A stretch of DNA of 64,000 nucleotides from SbD1 sp963805125 (GTDB taxonomy: Bacteria > Desulfobacterota > Syntrophobacteria > Syntrophobacterales > Syntrophobacteraceae). Under the pieces are notes generated by a model. It was not told the DNA's origin. It made no database searches and worked only from the letters and a program-made list of their open reading frames with translations. Position 1 is the stretch's first letter, and each line of letters begins with the position of its first letter. Below, piece after piece: positions 52,215-63,323 of this stretch. The DNA lies in assembly GCA_963805125.1 (NCBI GenBank), contig CAWDTD010000001.1, forward strand, positions 1,116,001 through 1,180,000, read 5' to 3'. A program made the position numbers and the translations under genes.

Positions 52215-54431
52215 ATGGACAAAAAGATTGCGGTATATATTTGTACGGGCTGCGGTATCGGGGAGGCCCTCGACATAGAACAGCTCAGCAAGGTAGCAAC
52301 ATCGGAATGCAAGGCCGCTGTATGCAGGAACCATCCGAACCTTTGCAACTCCGAAGGCGCACAGTTGATCAGGGATGACGTGGCAAACGAGGGTGTAAAT
52401 ACCCTGATTATCGCCGCCTGTTCGCAGCGCGTGATGTACGATGTCTTTAACTTCGAAGGGACGATCATGGATCGCGTGAACCTGCGCGAGCAGGTCGTGT
52501 GGAGCCATCCGGCAAACGACGAAGACACCCAGATGATGGCCGAAGACTACCTTCGGATGAGCGCTGCAAGGATGAAACAAATGCTGCCTCCCGAGCCATA
52601 CAAGCCGGAGCAGGAAATGTCCACCGACATCCTGGTAGTAGGTGGGGGCACCACGGGTATGACGGCGGCCCTCGAGGTGGCCAGGGCGGGATACCGCGCC
52701 GTACTGGTAGAGAAGGAAAAGGAGCTTGGCGGTTTTCAGAAAAACGTCTCCAAGAATGTGACGTTCCCTTTCAAGGACGTGCAGGCCAACGAAATCAAAA
52801 AGCTGATAGCCTCCGTTAGCAGCAACGAAAACATCAAGGTCCTGACCGGCTCCAAAGTTGAAAAGCTCGTCGGGGGTCCCTGCGTTTTCAATGCGCAGAT
52901 CAAGCAAAACGGGGCAACCAGCGATCATCGTATCGGCGCGGTTGTCCTGGCCGCCGGGTGGAAGCCATACGACCCCGAAAAGCTCGACAAGAGGCTCGGG
53001 TACGGCGCATCTGCAAACGTCATCACAAATATTCAGTTCGAAGAACGCGCAAAATCGGGCAGGATTACAAGGCCGGCCGACGGACAGGCGTTGAAGACGG
53101 CAGCTTTTATTCAGTGCGCCGGCCAGCGCGATCCGCAACATCTTGCTTACTGCTCTTCGGTGTGTTGTTTCATTGCGCTCAAGCAGGCCATCCAGATAAA
53201 GCAGCAGGACCCGAAGGCCAATGTGTTCGTCTTCTACCAGGAGATGCGCACCCCCGGCCAGGGAGAGGATTTCTTCAGGAAGGCCCAGCAGGAGGGCGTT
53301 ATTTTCGTCAGGACCCAGGCGCCCGAAGTTCTCACCGGCAGGGGCAAACTCGCCGTCGAGGCTTTTGACGAGCTTCTGGGCGACAAGATCCTCCTGGACG
53401 ACGTGGACATGGTTGTGCTGGCCACCGGTATGGTGCCGGCCACGGCGTTCGGAGAAGACTTCAAGGCGCAGCAGACAGAGGAGCAGAAGAAGGATGAAAC
53501 GGTTGCTTCGGTAGACTCCATCTTCATCTCGGACATCCTGAACCTGGAGTACCGCCAGGGTCCGGAGCTTCCGGAACTTCAGTACGGGTTCCCCGACTCC
53601 CACTTTATCTGTTTTCCATATGAGAGCCGTCGAACCGGTATTTATCCGGCCGGTCCGGTCCGCCGTCCCATGGGTATTTCAAACGCCATTGAAGACGCTA
53701 CAGGCGCCGCGATGAAGGCTATCCAGTGCGTCGAGCTCACCCGCAAGGGCATGGCCGTTCATCCCAGGGCCGGTGACTTGAGCTACCCGGAATTCTTCAT
53801 GCAACGCTGTACGCAGTGCAAGCGGTGTACGGAAGAGTGTCCGTTCGGCGCGATCAACGAGGACGAAAAGGCAAATCCTCTTCCAGAGCCGACCCGGTGC
53901 CGCCGCTGCTCCGTGTGCATGGGCTCTTGTCCGGAGCGTATCATCTCCTTCAAGAACTATTCGGTAGGGATGATCGGCGATATGATCAAATCGATCAATG
54001 TTCCGGACGAATACGAGGAGAAACCGCGCATCCTTGTGCTGTGCTGCGAAAACGACGCCTGTCCGGCACTGGATATGAGCGGGCTTCGCAGATTGAGCTA
54101 CAATGCGTGGGTTCGCGTAATCCCCCTTCGCTGTCTTGGCTCGCTCAACCTGGTGTGGATCGCCGACTCCCTTTCCAAGGGAATCGATGGAATCCTGCTT
54201 CTGGGGTGCCGCCACGGTGAAAACTATCAGTGCCATTTCATCAAAGGCAGTGAACTGGCGAACATTCGACTCGGCAAAGTCAAGGAAACTCTTGACCGGC
54301 TCGTTCTGGAGTCGGATCGGGTCAGGTTCGAGACAGCAGCCATAGTCGACTACGATAAGCTGCCCGCCCTGCTCGATGAATTTGCCGAAAGACTTGTCGA
54401 AATCGGTCCAAACCCCTACAAGGGATACTAA
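52215..54431 (+). CDS. qmoB: QmoB, HdrA-like flavoprotein with MvhD-like C-terminus
   Basis: 738 residues. FAD site LVVGGGTTGMTAALEVARAG (~138), then FIQCAGQRDPQHLAYCSSVCC, two ferredoxin clusters CTQCKRCTEECP (~532) and CRRCSVCMGSCP, and a C-terminal MvhD-like domain (CCENDACPALDMSG ... LGCRHGENYQCHF, ~605-680). This matches QmoB, the middle electron carrier of the complex. Start follows AGGAGGTAAG. The qmoC start is one base after its stop codon. Confidence 0.95.
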   Translation: MDKKIAVYICTGCGIGEALDIEQLSKVATSECKAAVCRNHPNLCNSEGAQLIRDDVANEGVNTLIIAACSQRVMYDVFNFEGTIMDRVNLREQVVWSHPANDEDTQMMAEDYLRMSAARMKQMLPPEPYKPEQEMSTDILVVGGGTTGMTAALEVARAGYRAVLVEKEKELGGFQKNVSKNVTFPFKDVQANEIKKLIASVSSNENIKVLTGSKVEKLVGGPCVFNAQIKQNGATSDHRIGAVVLAAGWKPYDPEKLDKRLGYGASANVITNIQFEERAKSGRITRPADGQALKTAAFIQCAGQRDPQHLAYCSSVCCFIALKQAIQIKQQDPKANVFVFYQEMRTPGQGEDFFRKAQQEGVIFVRTQAPEVLTGRGKLAVEAFDELLGDKILLDDVDMVVLATGMVPATAFGEDFKAQQTEEQKKDETVASVDSIFISDILNLEYRQGPELPELQYGFPDSHFICFPYESRRTGIYPAGPVRRPMGISNAIEDATGAAMKAIQCVELTRKGMAVHPRAGDLSYPEFFMQRCTQCKRCTEECPFGAINEDEKANPLPEPTRCRRCSVCMGSCPERIISFKNYSVGMIGDMIKSINVPDEYEEKPRILVLCCENDACPALDMSGLRRLSYNAWVRVIPLRCLGSLNLVWIADSLSKGIDGILLLGCRHGENYQCHFIKGSELANIRLGKVKETLDRLVLESDRVRFETAAIVDYDKLPALLDEFAERLVEIGPNPYKGY

Positions 54432-54432
54432 T

Positions 54433-55632
54433 ATGAGCAACAGAGTCGATCCTAATTTGATAAGAGAATTGGAAGAATACGGCCTGAAGGATGCCAACAA
54501 GTGCTATAACTGCGGAACCTGCACGGCCATATGCGACCTTTCGACCCCGGAGAACCCGTTTCCGAGGAAGCTGGTAAGATACATTCAACTGGGGCAAAAA
54601 GAGAAAATCTTGAGATCGCCCGAACCCTGGCTGTGCTATTACTGCGGTGACTGCTCGACCAGGTGTCCCCGTGGAGCGGACCCTGGCGAAACTATGATGG
54701 TCTTGCGCAGATACCTCACCTCGCTCTATGACTGGACCGGTTTTGCGCGCAAATTCTATATTTCTGAATCATTCGAGACCATTGCTGTGGCCATAGTCGC
54801 TGTCCTCGTCGGCATTGGACTGCTCGTTTTCCACAGTGGGCCAATCAACTGGGTACACGCAGATCTCAACTCCGTATGGCCGTCGGCTGGAATCGAAAAG
54901 GCGGACCTGGTAATGGCCGCCATATTGACGTTTTTCCTGCTGACCAATGTTTTCCGCTGCATAAAAATCGTCATGGGGGACTATTTCAAGAAGGTTCCCC
55001 CGGGGATGTATTTTAGCGAATTCAAGTTCATGCTAACCCATTTTTTGACTCAGAAGCAGTTCGGCAAATGCAAGAGCAGCAGGCAGCAGTGGATCGCCCA
55101 TCTTGCAATCATGACCGGATATGCTTCTATTTTCTTGATGGTGGTTGTTTTGGTAAATGGGCTGCCCCTGGGGATCAACTGGCTCAAATTTCAGCGCGGC
55201 TGGGCTTCGCTGGGCGGAAGAACCGAGTACTCGATCTTTCACCCGATCCGGCTGATCGGCTATTACGCCACATTCGCAATCATGTATGGCACTACATACG
55301 CGATGATCGGACGTTTCAGGAAAAGCAAGCCTGCTTATAAGAGTTCGCATGGTACAGACTGGATGTTCCTGATCCTGCTCCAGTTGACCACCATGACAGG
55401 GATTTTCATCAATTTCACACGCATTCTGGATTGGCCATTGGCCACCTACGGCATCTATGTCATTCACTTGATGGTGGCAATCCCGATGCTGGTCCTGGAA
55501 GTGCCTTTCGCCAAATGGGCGCACCTGGCCTACAGGCCGGTCGTCCTAATGCTGCTGAGGGTAAAAGAACGATATATTGCCGAATACGAGCAGGCCAAAG
55601 ACGCGGTTGTTGCAGCAGAGGCCGCTGTCTGA
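54433..55632 (+). CDS. qmoC: QmoC, membrane subunit with HdrE/HdrC-type domains
   Basis: 399 residues from the ATG at 54433. N-terminal HdrC-like Fe-S motifs: CYNCGTCTAIC (~22) and CYYCGDCSTRCPRG (~70). The remainder holds about six membrane helices (from ~118 onward) with His residues typical of a di-heme cytochrome b (HdrE/NarI-like) fold. It oxidises menaquinol and anchors QmoAB. The gene ends 180 bases before a terminator and the group II intron. Confidence 0.94.
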   Translation: MSNRVDPNLIRELEEYGLKDANKCYNCGTCTAICDLSTPENPFPRKLVRYIQLGQKEKILRSPEPWLCYYCGDCSTRCPRGADPGETMMVLRRYLTSLYDWTGFARKFYISESFETIAVAIVAVLVGIGLLVFHSGPINWVHADLNSVWPSAGIEKADLVMAAILTFFLLTNVFRCIKIVMGDYFKKVPPGMYFSEFKFMLTHFLTQKQFGKCKSSRQQWIAHLAIMTGYASIFLMVVVLVNGLPLGINWLKFQRGWASLGGRTEYSIFHPIRLIGYYATFAIMYGTTYAMIGRFRKSKPAYKSSHGTDWMFLILLQLTTMTGIFINFTRILDWPLATYGIYVIHLMVAIPMLVLEVPFAKWAHLAYRPVVLMLLRVKERYIAEYEQAKDAVVAAEAAV

Positions 55633-55813
55633 TACCAGGTTGCGTTTCTTAACATCCTTTGGCACTCACTTGAGCGCAGCGTCGTATGAGAGCTGGGGGC
55701 GGCGAGCAAGAAGCAGGGAAGGGCGGACGCGGCATAAGGCGGGGGCAGGCTTCGCGAAGTAGGGAGCTGAAACTCAAGGCTCCGCAGTATTGTCGGAATC
55801 GCATGAAAGAGAA

Positions 55814-55838
55814 AGCCCGTCTTCGGAGGGGCTTTTTT
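55814..55838 (+). terminator. Intrinsic terminator downstream of qmoC
   Basis: AGCCC (55814-55818) and GGGCT (55829-55833) pair, with a TTCG-capped inner stem, followed by a T-run to 55838. It ends four bases before the full-length intron's GTGCG start, the same arrangement as at the mini-intron. Confidence 0.8.
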
Positions 55839-55842
55839 CTTC

Positions 55843-57722
<1,880 letters not shown>

Positions 57723-57932
57723 CCGATACCGCTCAGGCCTCTATCCGGTTGCCTTCAAAACGGACGGACATGATTGCTCTGCCGGAACCGGACCCGGAAC
57801 AGGGGCGCGGCGTTATCTCCGCAATGGCGATCTGTTGGATTTTTCGTCGATGTTTAACTTATCTATTGAAAATAAGACCCGGTCGGAAGTAGGAAGAGGG
57901 AAGTCGGAGGCCGGAAGCGGTAGAAACCTGTA

Positions 57933-57976
57933 TACTCCAGTTTCCATCCGGGGTTTCCGGATGGAGACTACTCCAG
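57933..57976. repeat. Minimal CCATCCGG/CCGGATGG hairpin flanked by 8-bp direct repeats
   Basis: CCATCCGG (57944-57951) and CCGGATGG (57957-57964) are perfectly inverted with a 5-base centre. TACTCCAG occurs on both sides (57933-57940 and 57969-57976). It is the shortest form of the element at 11883-11946. It lies just before the PC4-like gene. The rest of 57723-58007 has no gene. Confidence 0.55.
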
Positions 57977-58007
57977 CTTTGAGTCCATCTTACGAGGATT
58001 AGTAAAA

Positions 58008-58238
58008 ATGGCAAAAGAATCTCAGATCGTACACTCTTTCCCCAAGAATCCCCTCGAGGAAGTCAGATCGTCATTAACCTTTTTCAAAGGAAAACAGTAT
58101 GTAGACATCCGCATCTATTACAAGGGGGATGACGGAGAGTTTCACCCGTCCAAGAAAGGGCTGACCATATCAGTGGAACTTTTCTCCGAGCTCGAGGTCG
58201 GGCTCCAAAAGCTCAAGGAAGCGTTGGAGGAGCAGTAG
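58008..58238 (+). CDS. PC4/Sub1-like transcriptional coactivator protein
   Basis: 76 residues. LEEVRSSLTFFKGKQYVDIRIYYKGDDGEFHPSKKGLTISVELFSELEVGLQKL matches the PC4 fold (beta-sheet with a FxGk..vdiR pattern and a final helix), a single-stranded-DNA-binding domain also found in many bacteria. Its role in bacteria is unknown. It is separate and ends before a terminator. Confidence 0.85.
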   Translation: MAKESQIVHSFPKNPLEEVRSSLTFFKGKQYVDIRIYYKGDDGEFHPSKKGLTISVELFSELEVGLQKLKEALEEQ

Positions 58239-58282
58239 CAGGCACTGCAAAAACTTTTCGGCCCGGGCTTTTTCTTATTCGC

Positions 58283-58307
58283 AGGGACGATTTGAGGGTC
58301 CCTTTTT
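58283..58307. terminator. Intrinsic terminator between PC4-like and MoaD-like genes
   Basis: AGGGAC (58283-58288) pairs with GTCCCT (58298-58303) around a 9-base loop, followed by TTTTT on the plus strand. It serves the PC4-like gene; the minus-strand gene converges from the right. Confidence 0.6.
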
Positions 58308-58346
58308 GCGTTTTGCCTTTTTACTTTTGCCTTTGACTTCCTGCGC

Positions 58347-58586
58347 CTAGCCCCCTCCAACCGGCGGAAAGAGAGCAACCCGCTCGTTTCCGGCCAGAGT
58401 GGTCTCCCAACCGGCGGCAACTCCCTCGACCATGATCAGCTTTACCTCCTTTTCGGGAATCCCGAGCTGCCGGGACAGATCGAGGACCGTAGACGCCGGC
58501 TCGACGACCACCGCGTATCCAGTCTCGGCGTTGTAACCGGGGGCATACTTTCTCAAAGTAGCCGCGAGCATTAATCTGACCGCCAT
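58347..58586 (-). CDS. MoaD/ThiS-family sulfur-carrier protein
   Basis: 79 residues, beta-grasp fold: MAVRLMLAATLRKYAPGY start, TVLDLSRQLGI, and a C-terminal ALFPPVGGG that ends in the Gly-Gly needed for thiocarboxylation or activation. MoaD and ThiS relatives donate sulfur for molybdopterin or thiazole; the specific target is not clear here. It follows minE by 81 bases on the same strand. Confidence 0.8.
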   Translation of the reverse strand: MAVRLMLAATLRKYAPGYNAETGYAVVVEPASTVLDLSRQLGIPEKEVKLIMVEGVAAGWETTLAGNERVALFPPVGGG

Positions 58587-58667
58587 TTTGCAACTCCGCT
58601 GTCGACCATGAGGCTATTGCGGAAATGGACTCCATATCCGATTTCCGACTCGATGTCCGATATGCCG

Positions 58668-58937
58668 TCAGCTCGACAATGCATGCCTGTAAACGCGCTT
58701 TACATGTACATTAGAGATCAGGGCCATAAAGTCTTTACCCTGTTCCAGATCGACCTTGATGGACCTGTTGTCTATTTCCATGTACCTCGAAAGGACTCTA
58801 ATCATATCATTTTTGACCGCTTCCATCATGTCGGGCGTGATATCCACCCTGTCGTGCATCAGAACGAACTGCATTCTTTTGCGGGCGATCTGTCCGCTCG
58901 ATCTGTCTCCCCAAAAGTGCCGCAAAATACTCAGCAT
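58668..58937 (-). CDS. minE: Cell division topological specificity factor MinE
   Basis: 89 residues. An N-terminal amphipathic segment (MLSILRHFWG) precedes the anti-MinCD helix with ARKRMQFVLMHDRVDITPDMMEAVKNDMIRVLSRYMEID and RSIKVDL. MinE stimulates MinD ATPase and drives pole-to-pole oscillation to place the septum. Last min gene, 14 bases after minD. Confidence 0.95.
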   Translation of the reverse strand: MLSILRHFWGDRSSGQIARKRMQFVLMHDRVDITPDMMEAVKNDMIRVLSRYMEIDNRSIKVDLEQGKDFMALISNVHVKRVYRHALSS

Positions 58938-58951
58938 TGGCCTGTCTCCTT

Positions 58952-59743
58952 TCAGTTCCAGATCAGCCGTTTCATGCGGCCGAAAAACCCGTGGGACCCG
59001 TCCCCGTCCGGTGGAAGGCTTTCACCGTTGAGGCGATCGGCCATGAGTCTGAAAGCGGCCCCGGCCTTGCTGCTCCGGTCGTGAACCAGCGGGACTCCGC
59101 GATTGGTCGACACCACCACTTCGTCGCTTTCCGGGACAACCCCCAAGAGTGGAACGGAAAGCAGTGCAATGATGTCCTGGGTGGACATCATGTCTCCCTT
59201 TCTGACCATTTTCTCGTTGAGCCTGTTGATGATGAGGCTGATGTGTCTGAGCATGGCGGCTTCAAGGAGGCCGATCACCCGGTCGGCGTCACGGATGGCG
59301 GAGACTTCGGGCGTAGTAACAACCAGCGCGGTATCGGCTCCTGCGATTGCGTTTTTGAAGCCCTGTTCTATCCCCGCAGGGCAGTCGATCAGAACGAAGT
59401 CGAATTCGGCAGCGAGGCAGGAACAGAGGTCTTTCATCTGCTCCGGGGTTATCGAATTCTTTTCGCGAGTTTGAGCCGCCGGAATCATGAAAAGGTTTGA
59501 AATCTTCCTGTCCCGGATCATTGCCTGTTCTTTACGGCATTTACCTTCGATGATGTCAACCAGGTTGTAGACGATTCGGTTTTCCAGCCCCATGACTACA
59601 TCGAGATTACGCAGGCCTATGTCCGTATCGACCATCACAACGCTGTACTTCTTTTTGGCCAGTGATGTTCCCAGATTGGCTACGGCAGTAGTCTTGCCGA
59701 CCCCTCCCTTGCCCGAAGTAACCACAATTGTTTTGCCAGCCAT
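58952..59743 (-). CDS. minD: Septum site-determining ATPase MinD
   Basis: 263 residues. Deviant Walker A SGKGGVGKTT (10-19), VMVDTDIGLRNLDVVMGLENR and FVLIDCPAGIEQGF are present, and the C-terminal GFFGRMKRLIWN is the membrane-targeting helix. It recruits MinC to the membrane. It lies 72 bases after minC and is followed by minE. Confidence 0.97.
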   Translation of the reverse strand: MAGKTIVVTSGKGGVGKTTAVANLGTSLAKKKYSVVMVDTDIGLRNLDVVMGLENRIVYNLVDIIEGKCRKEQAMIRDRKISNLFMIPAAQTREKNSITPEQMKDLCSCLAAEFDFVLIDCPAGIEQGFKNAIAGADTALVVTTPEVSAIRDADRVIGLLEAAMLRHISLIINRLNEKMVRKGDMMSTQDIIALLSVPLLGVVPESDEVVVSTNRGVPLVHDRSSKAGAAFRLMADRLNGESLPPDGDGSHGFFGRMKRLIWN

Positions 59744-59815
59744 AAATCACCTGTAAGTTCGTCGAAAACCGGTTTCGGTGCAGTACCCCTCTCCCCGACC
59801 TCAAGCATTACATTC

Positions 59816-60478
59816 TCACAGACTGATAACCTGGATAACCCCGTTTTGGATCTCCGCCACCTCGAATTTATTCGGCGCAGGCTTTACCCCCAGTGGAGGA
59901 ACCGCCACCAGGTCGGCTATCCTGATCTGATTGGGTTCAATGCTCAGTGCCCAAATCCGCGCGGTTCGCTCGCCTCCGGCCCCGGCATGGGCGAGGCCCC
60001 GCAGAATGCCGAAAACGACGACGTCGCCTCCGGCAATGATTTCGGCGCCTGGATTTACGTCTCCCAGGATGACACAGTCCGATGGAGACACGACCCGCAC
60101 GCCCGACCGGCACGTATTGCGGACAATGACAGGAGCAGAGTTTGTGCGCTCCCGGCCGGTTTTTTCCGATGCAAAGCGGGATTTTTGCAGCTCTCCCGCC
60201 AATGAGAACGAAAGATCGTCGCTGAGGCGGACCTCGACCAGCTTAACCCTGGATTTTTGATACAGCTTCGCATAAAGCATGGAAATCTCGTCCGTGCTCA
60301 TCGGCCTGGTCCTCAGATCGAGAACCATCCCCGTCTCAAGGAAAAAATCGCGCGACTGCTCGAGCCGCTCATCCATGAACGCCACGATGGCATCCAAAGA
60401 GGCGGCCGGGTCGGGGACCAGCGTGAAACCGCTGCGGTCGGCCTTTATCTGCATGGGCGGCACTTTGGCTAATGACAT
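59816..60478 (-). CDS. minC: Septum formation inhibitor MinC
   Basis: 220 residues. The C-terminal beta-helix domain is clear: NTCRSGVRVVSPSDCVILGDVNPGAEIIAGGDVVVFGILRGLAHAGAGG. It contacts FtsZ and MinD. The N-terminal half is the divergent MinC_N domain. First of minCDE, 118 bases after the HAD gene. Confidence 0.94.
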   Translation of the reverse strand: MSLAKVPPMQIKADRSGFTLVPDPAASLDAIVAFMDERLEQSRDFFLETGMVLDLRTRPMSTDEISMLYAKLYQKSRVKLVEVRLSDDLSFSLAGELQKSRFASEKTGRERTNSAPVIVRNTCRSGVRVVSPSDCVILGDVNPGAEIIAGGDVVVFGILRGLAHAGAGGERTARIWALSIEPNQIRIADLVAVPPLGVKPAPNKFEVAEIQNGVIQVISL

Positions 60479-60596
60479 AACATTTGCCCACCAACCTTAA
60501 GATACCGAAAAGGCGGTAAAATTCATGCGATATGTAGTCAGGTCAGTTGACTCAAGACGGCGTTGCTAAGATGATTCCCTCCAAGTGGAAGACACT

Positions 60597-61211
60597 TTAC
60601 CCCAAGTTTGTACCGGAGGGCAATACCCATTCTTTCAGTTGCATCCAGTTTCGGACCCGAATGAAACCGTCAGCCTGCTCGTTACGGTTCCAGGGCTGGT
60701 CGAAAAGAAGAGGCTCGATTCCAGCCTCCTTCAAGTGCCGGCAGGTTTCGATCCTGTCTTCGAGAAAGTAGCGGATGTCGAGTCCATTGAGGATGTCGAG
60801 CTTGGTTTCCGGAGCGCCGGAGGCTATTACCGTTACTCTTTCATGAGGCACACCGGGCAGAATGGTAAGAAGCCACTGCGTAATCGACTCCGGCCAGATG
60901 CGGGCCGTGATGAACCGGAGCGGCACAACCCTGGCGAGTTCCGTGAGCACTTCCGGGGCGCCCGGAACAGGAGGAATCTGCATGGTGTGTTCTTCATCGA
61001 GCGTAAGGCGGATGAGGTCGTCTATGATCTCCTTTTCCAGGCAGAGGCACTCATAGAGGTTGTAGCAGATCATGTCCTGCTGGGAAAGACGGGTAAGTCC
61101 GTACTTCTCGTGGGCGAGCCTGACGAATATGGCCATCGTGTCGGCTACAACCCCGTCGATGTCGAAGGCGAGCAGACGAGGATCTATCGGGCTGTCGGGT
61201 CGTGCTGTCAT
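60597..61211 (-). CDS. HAD-superfamily 5'-nucleotidase-like phosphatase
   Basis: 204 residues. Motif I is LAFDIDGVVADTM (catalytic Asp pair); RFITARIW is motif II-like, and LEDRIETCRHLKEAG the late acidic region. The layout resembles bacterial 5'(3')-deoxyribonucleotidase-type HAD proteins. Substrate unknown. It overlaps the CoA-transferase stop by four bases. Confidence 0.8.
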   Translation of the reverse strand: MTARPDSPIDPRLLAFDIDGVVADTMAIFVRLAHEKYGLTRLSQQDMICYNLYECLCLEKEIIDDLIRLTLDEEHTMQIPPVPGAPEVLTELARVVPLRFITARIWPESITQWLLTILPGVPHERVTVIASGAPETKLDILNGLDIRYFLEDRIETCRHLKEAGIEPLLFDQPWNRNEQADGFIRVRNWMQLKEWVLPSGTNLG

Positions 61212-63103
61212 TTATATTCTTCCGTACGGCAGGCCAAAGCGGGCTGATCGAAGCGGAACGAGATTTCATATACGCCCTCATCCAGTATGGAATGCACAGC
61301 GTAACCGACGCTGTTGAACACTGAGAGCATGGCCCTGTTGGCGGCAAGCACGTAGGCGAGGAATCCTGTAATGCCCTTAGTTCTTGCAATTTCGCACAGA
61401 TAATGGATGAGGAAGGTCCCGATTCCCCTGCGCTGCCATTCTGATGCAACCGCAAAATCCACTTCGGCCAGGTTCGTCTTCTGGTCAAGGATATACCTGC
61501 CAATTCCGACGATCTTCTCGGCGCCGATCTCCCCGGTAACCGCCGCAATCGCCATTACGTGCTCATAATCGATATTGCACATGGCCTGGATGTTTCTATG
61601 GGGGAATGACTTCATTGCGGAAAGGAAACGGTAATGAATGTCTTCAAAGGGGAGCGAATAGAAAAACTCCTGAAGCGCTCGCTCATCGGTGGGCTTGATG
61701 GGGCGGAGAAAAAGCGTTTCGTTTGGCGGGAACACCTGGTGCTTTTCCCACTGGCCGGGGTAGAGGGGTTCGTAAATGGGAGGAAGAAGCTGATCGTCGT
61801 AGACATAATGGATGCTTTTGGCCTCGGCGAGCAACTGCTCGCGGAATTGCGGATGTGCAATGTTGATAAGGGCCAGCGCACGCTCGCGGATAGTCTTGCC
61901 ATGCAGATAGGCGACTCCGAATTCTGTAACGATATAGTTGACGGTACTGCGTGGACTGATTACACCGGCTCCGTTTGTCAGATGGCTTACAATTCGCGAC
62001 TTGCGCCCATCGGGACTCGTGGATGGCAGTACGATGACAGTCTTCCCGCCGTTGGCGCTCGATGCCCCGTGCATAAAATCCACATAGCCCCCGATTCCGC
62101 TGTAGACTTTATAACCTATCGAATCGGCACATATTTGCCCACTGAGATCTATTTCCAAGGCTGAATTGATGGCTACCATCCGATTTTGCCGGCTTATGAG
62201 CTTGCGGTTGTGCACATACTCCGTCGGGTAGATTTCCACCTCCGGGTTGTTGTTCACGAAATCGTAGAGTTGCCTGCTTCCCATGCAGAAGCTCGCCACG
62301 ATTTTCCCCTGGTTTACGGTTTTCCTGAGGCCCGTTACGGCCCCGGTTCGAATGAGATGCAGATGGGAGTCGGTCAGGATCTCCGTATGGATCCCAAGGT
62401 CCTTCTTTGGCTCGAGGTATCTCAGGACCCAATTGGGGATCCTTCCGATCCCCGTCTGGATTGTAGAGCCGTCCTCGATCAGTGTGGAAATGTATTTGGC
62501 TATCTGTTCGGCGACCGCGCTCCGCTCCCGGAAAATGATCTCGAGCAGCGGTTCATCATACTCCACAGTATATTGAATCCGGGACAGGTGAAGGAAGCTG
62601 TCCCCGAGCGTGCGCGGCATTTGGTGATTTATCTGGGCTATAACCATATTGGCCGATTCGACGGCGCTCTTGTCCGTGCCTACTGATATCCCCAGCGAAC
62701 AGAAACCGTGTTCATCGGGGGGTGACACTTGGACCATTGCAATGTCAATCTTCCAGAGGGGTTCTTCCTTGAGAAGGCCGGGCACGGAAGAAAAATAAAT
62801 GGGGATGTAGTCGGCCAGACCATCGTTTACCGCGTGCCTGGATTTGGGCCCGACAAAGAAGGTTTTGAGCCGTGCGTTTTTCTCAAAAGGCTTCCAGTCT
62901 TCCGGAAGGGCCCCCATGGACAGATTCTGGATTATCTCAATGTCGCGGTGTATGGGCAAAAGCTCGATCAAAGCACGGACCAGGTGCTGAGGTTCCCCGC
63001 AGCCCGACCCAATATAGAGCCGGTTTCCGTCGCGCAATACTTCCCGCAGCACCTCAACTGCACTGCGTCTTTTTTCTCGAACTCGCGCCCTCCGTTGCTT
63101 CAT
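61208..63103 (-). CDS. Acetyl-CoA hydrolase/transferase fused to GNAT acetyltransferase
   Basis: 631 residues. Residues ~15-440 are a CoA-transferase family I-type (4-hydroxybutyrate/acetate CoA-transferase) domain: IDIAMVQVSPPDEHGFCSLGIS, IQTGIGRIPNWVLRYL, ALEIDLSGQICADSIG and IVTEFGVAYLHGKTIRERA. Residues ~465-610 are a GNAT domain (FLRPIKPTDERALQEFFYSL, FAVASEWQRRGIGTFLIHYL). The fusion is known from deltaproteobacteria and may link CoA ester use to protein acetylation, but substrates are unproven. It is followed by the HAD gene. Confidence 0.9.
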   Translation of the reverse strand: MKQRRARVREKRRSAVEVLREVLRDGNRLYIGSGCGEPQHLVRALIELLPIHRDIEIIQNLSMGALPEDWKPFEKNARLKTFFVGPKSRHAVNDGLADYIPIYFSSVPGLLKEEPLWKIDIAMVQVSPPDEHGFCSLGISVGTDKSAVESANMVIAQINHQMPRTLGDSFLHLSRIQYTVEYDEPLLEIIFRERSAVAEQIAKYISTLIEDGSTIQTGIGRIPNWVLRYLEPKKDLGIHTEILTDSHLHLIRTGAVTGLRKTVNQGKIVASFCMGSRQLYDFVNNNPEVEIYPTEYVHNRKLISRQNRMVAINSALEIDLSGQICADSIGYKVYSGIGGYVDFMHGASSANGGKTVIVLPSTSPDGRKSRIVSHLTNGAGVISPRSTVNYIVTEFGVAYLHGKTIRERALALINIAHPQFREQLLAEAKSIHYVYDDQLLPPIYEPLYPGQWEKHQVFPPNETLFLRPIKPTDERALQEFFYSLPFEDIHYRFLSAMKSFPHRNIQAMCNIDYEHVMAIAAVTGEIGAEKIVGIGRYILDQKTNLAEVDFAVASEWQRRGIGTFLIHYLCEIARTKGITGFLAYVLAANRAMLSVFNSVGYAVHSILDEGVYEISFRFDQPALACRTEEYK

Positions 63104-63323
63104 AGATTCCGGTTCTCCACCAACAAGACATAACCGATACGCTTTTGCCCGGCTCCTGGATAAGAGCTAAATTTTTTTATAACACACAGATTTAAAAAAG
63201 GGGATTACTTAATGCGGGAAGGCCAGCAATGGGCTAAATAATTACTTTGTAAAATCGGGTAGATAAGTTAGCATATCTGAGACTGGTTTGGGTATTGGCC
63301 AACACGCTTATGAGAAGGAACCG

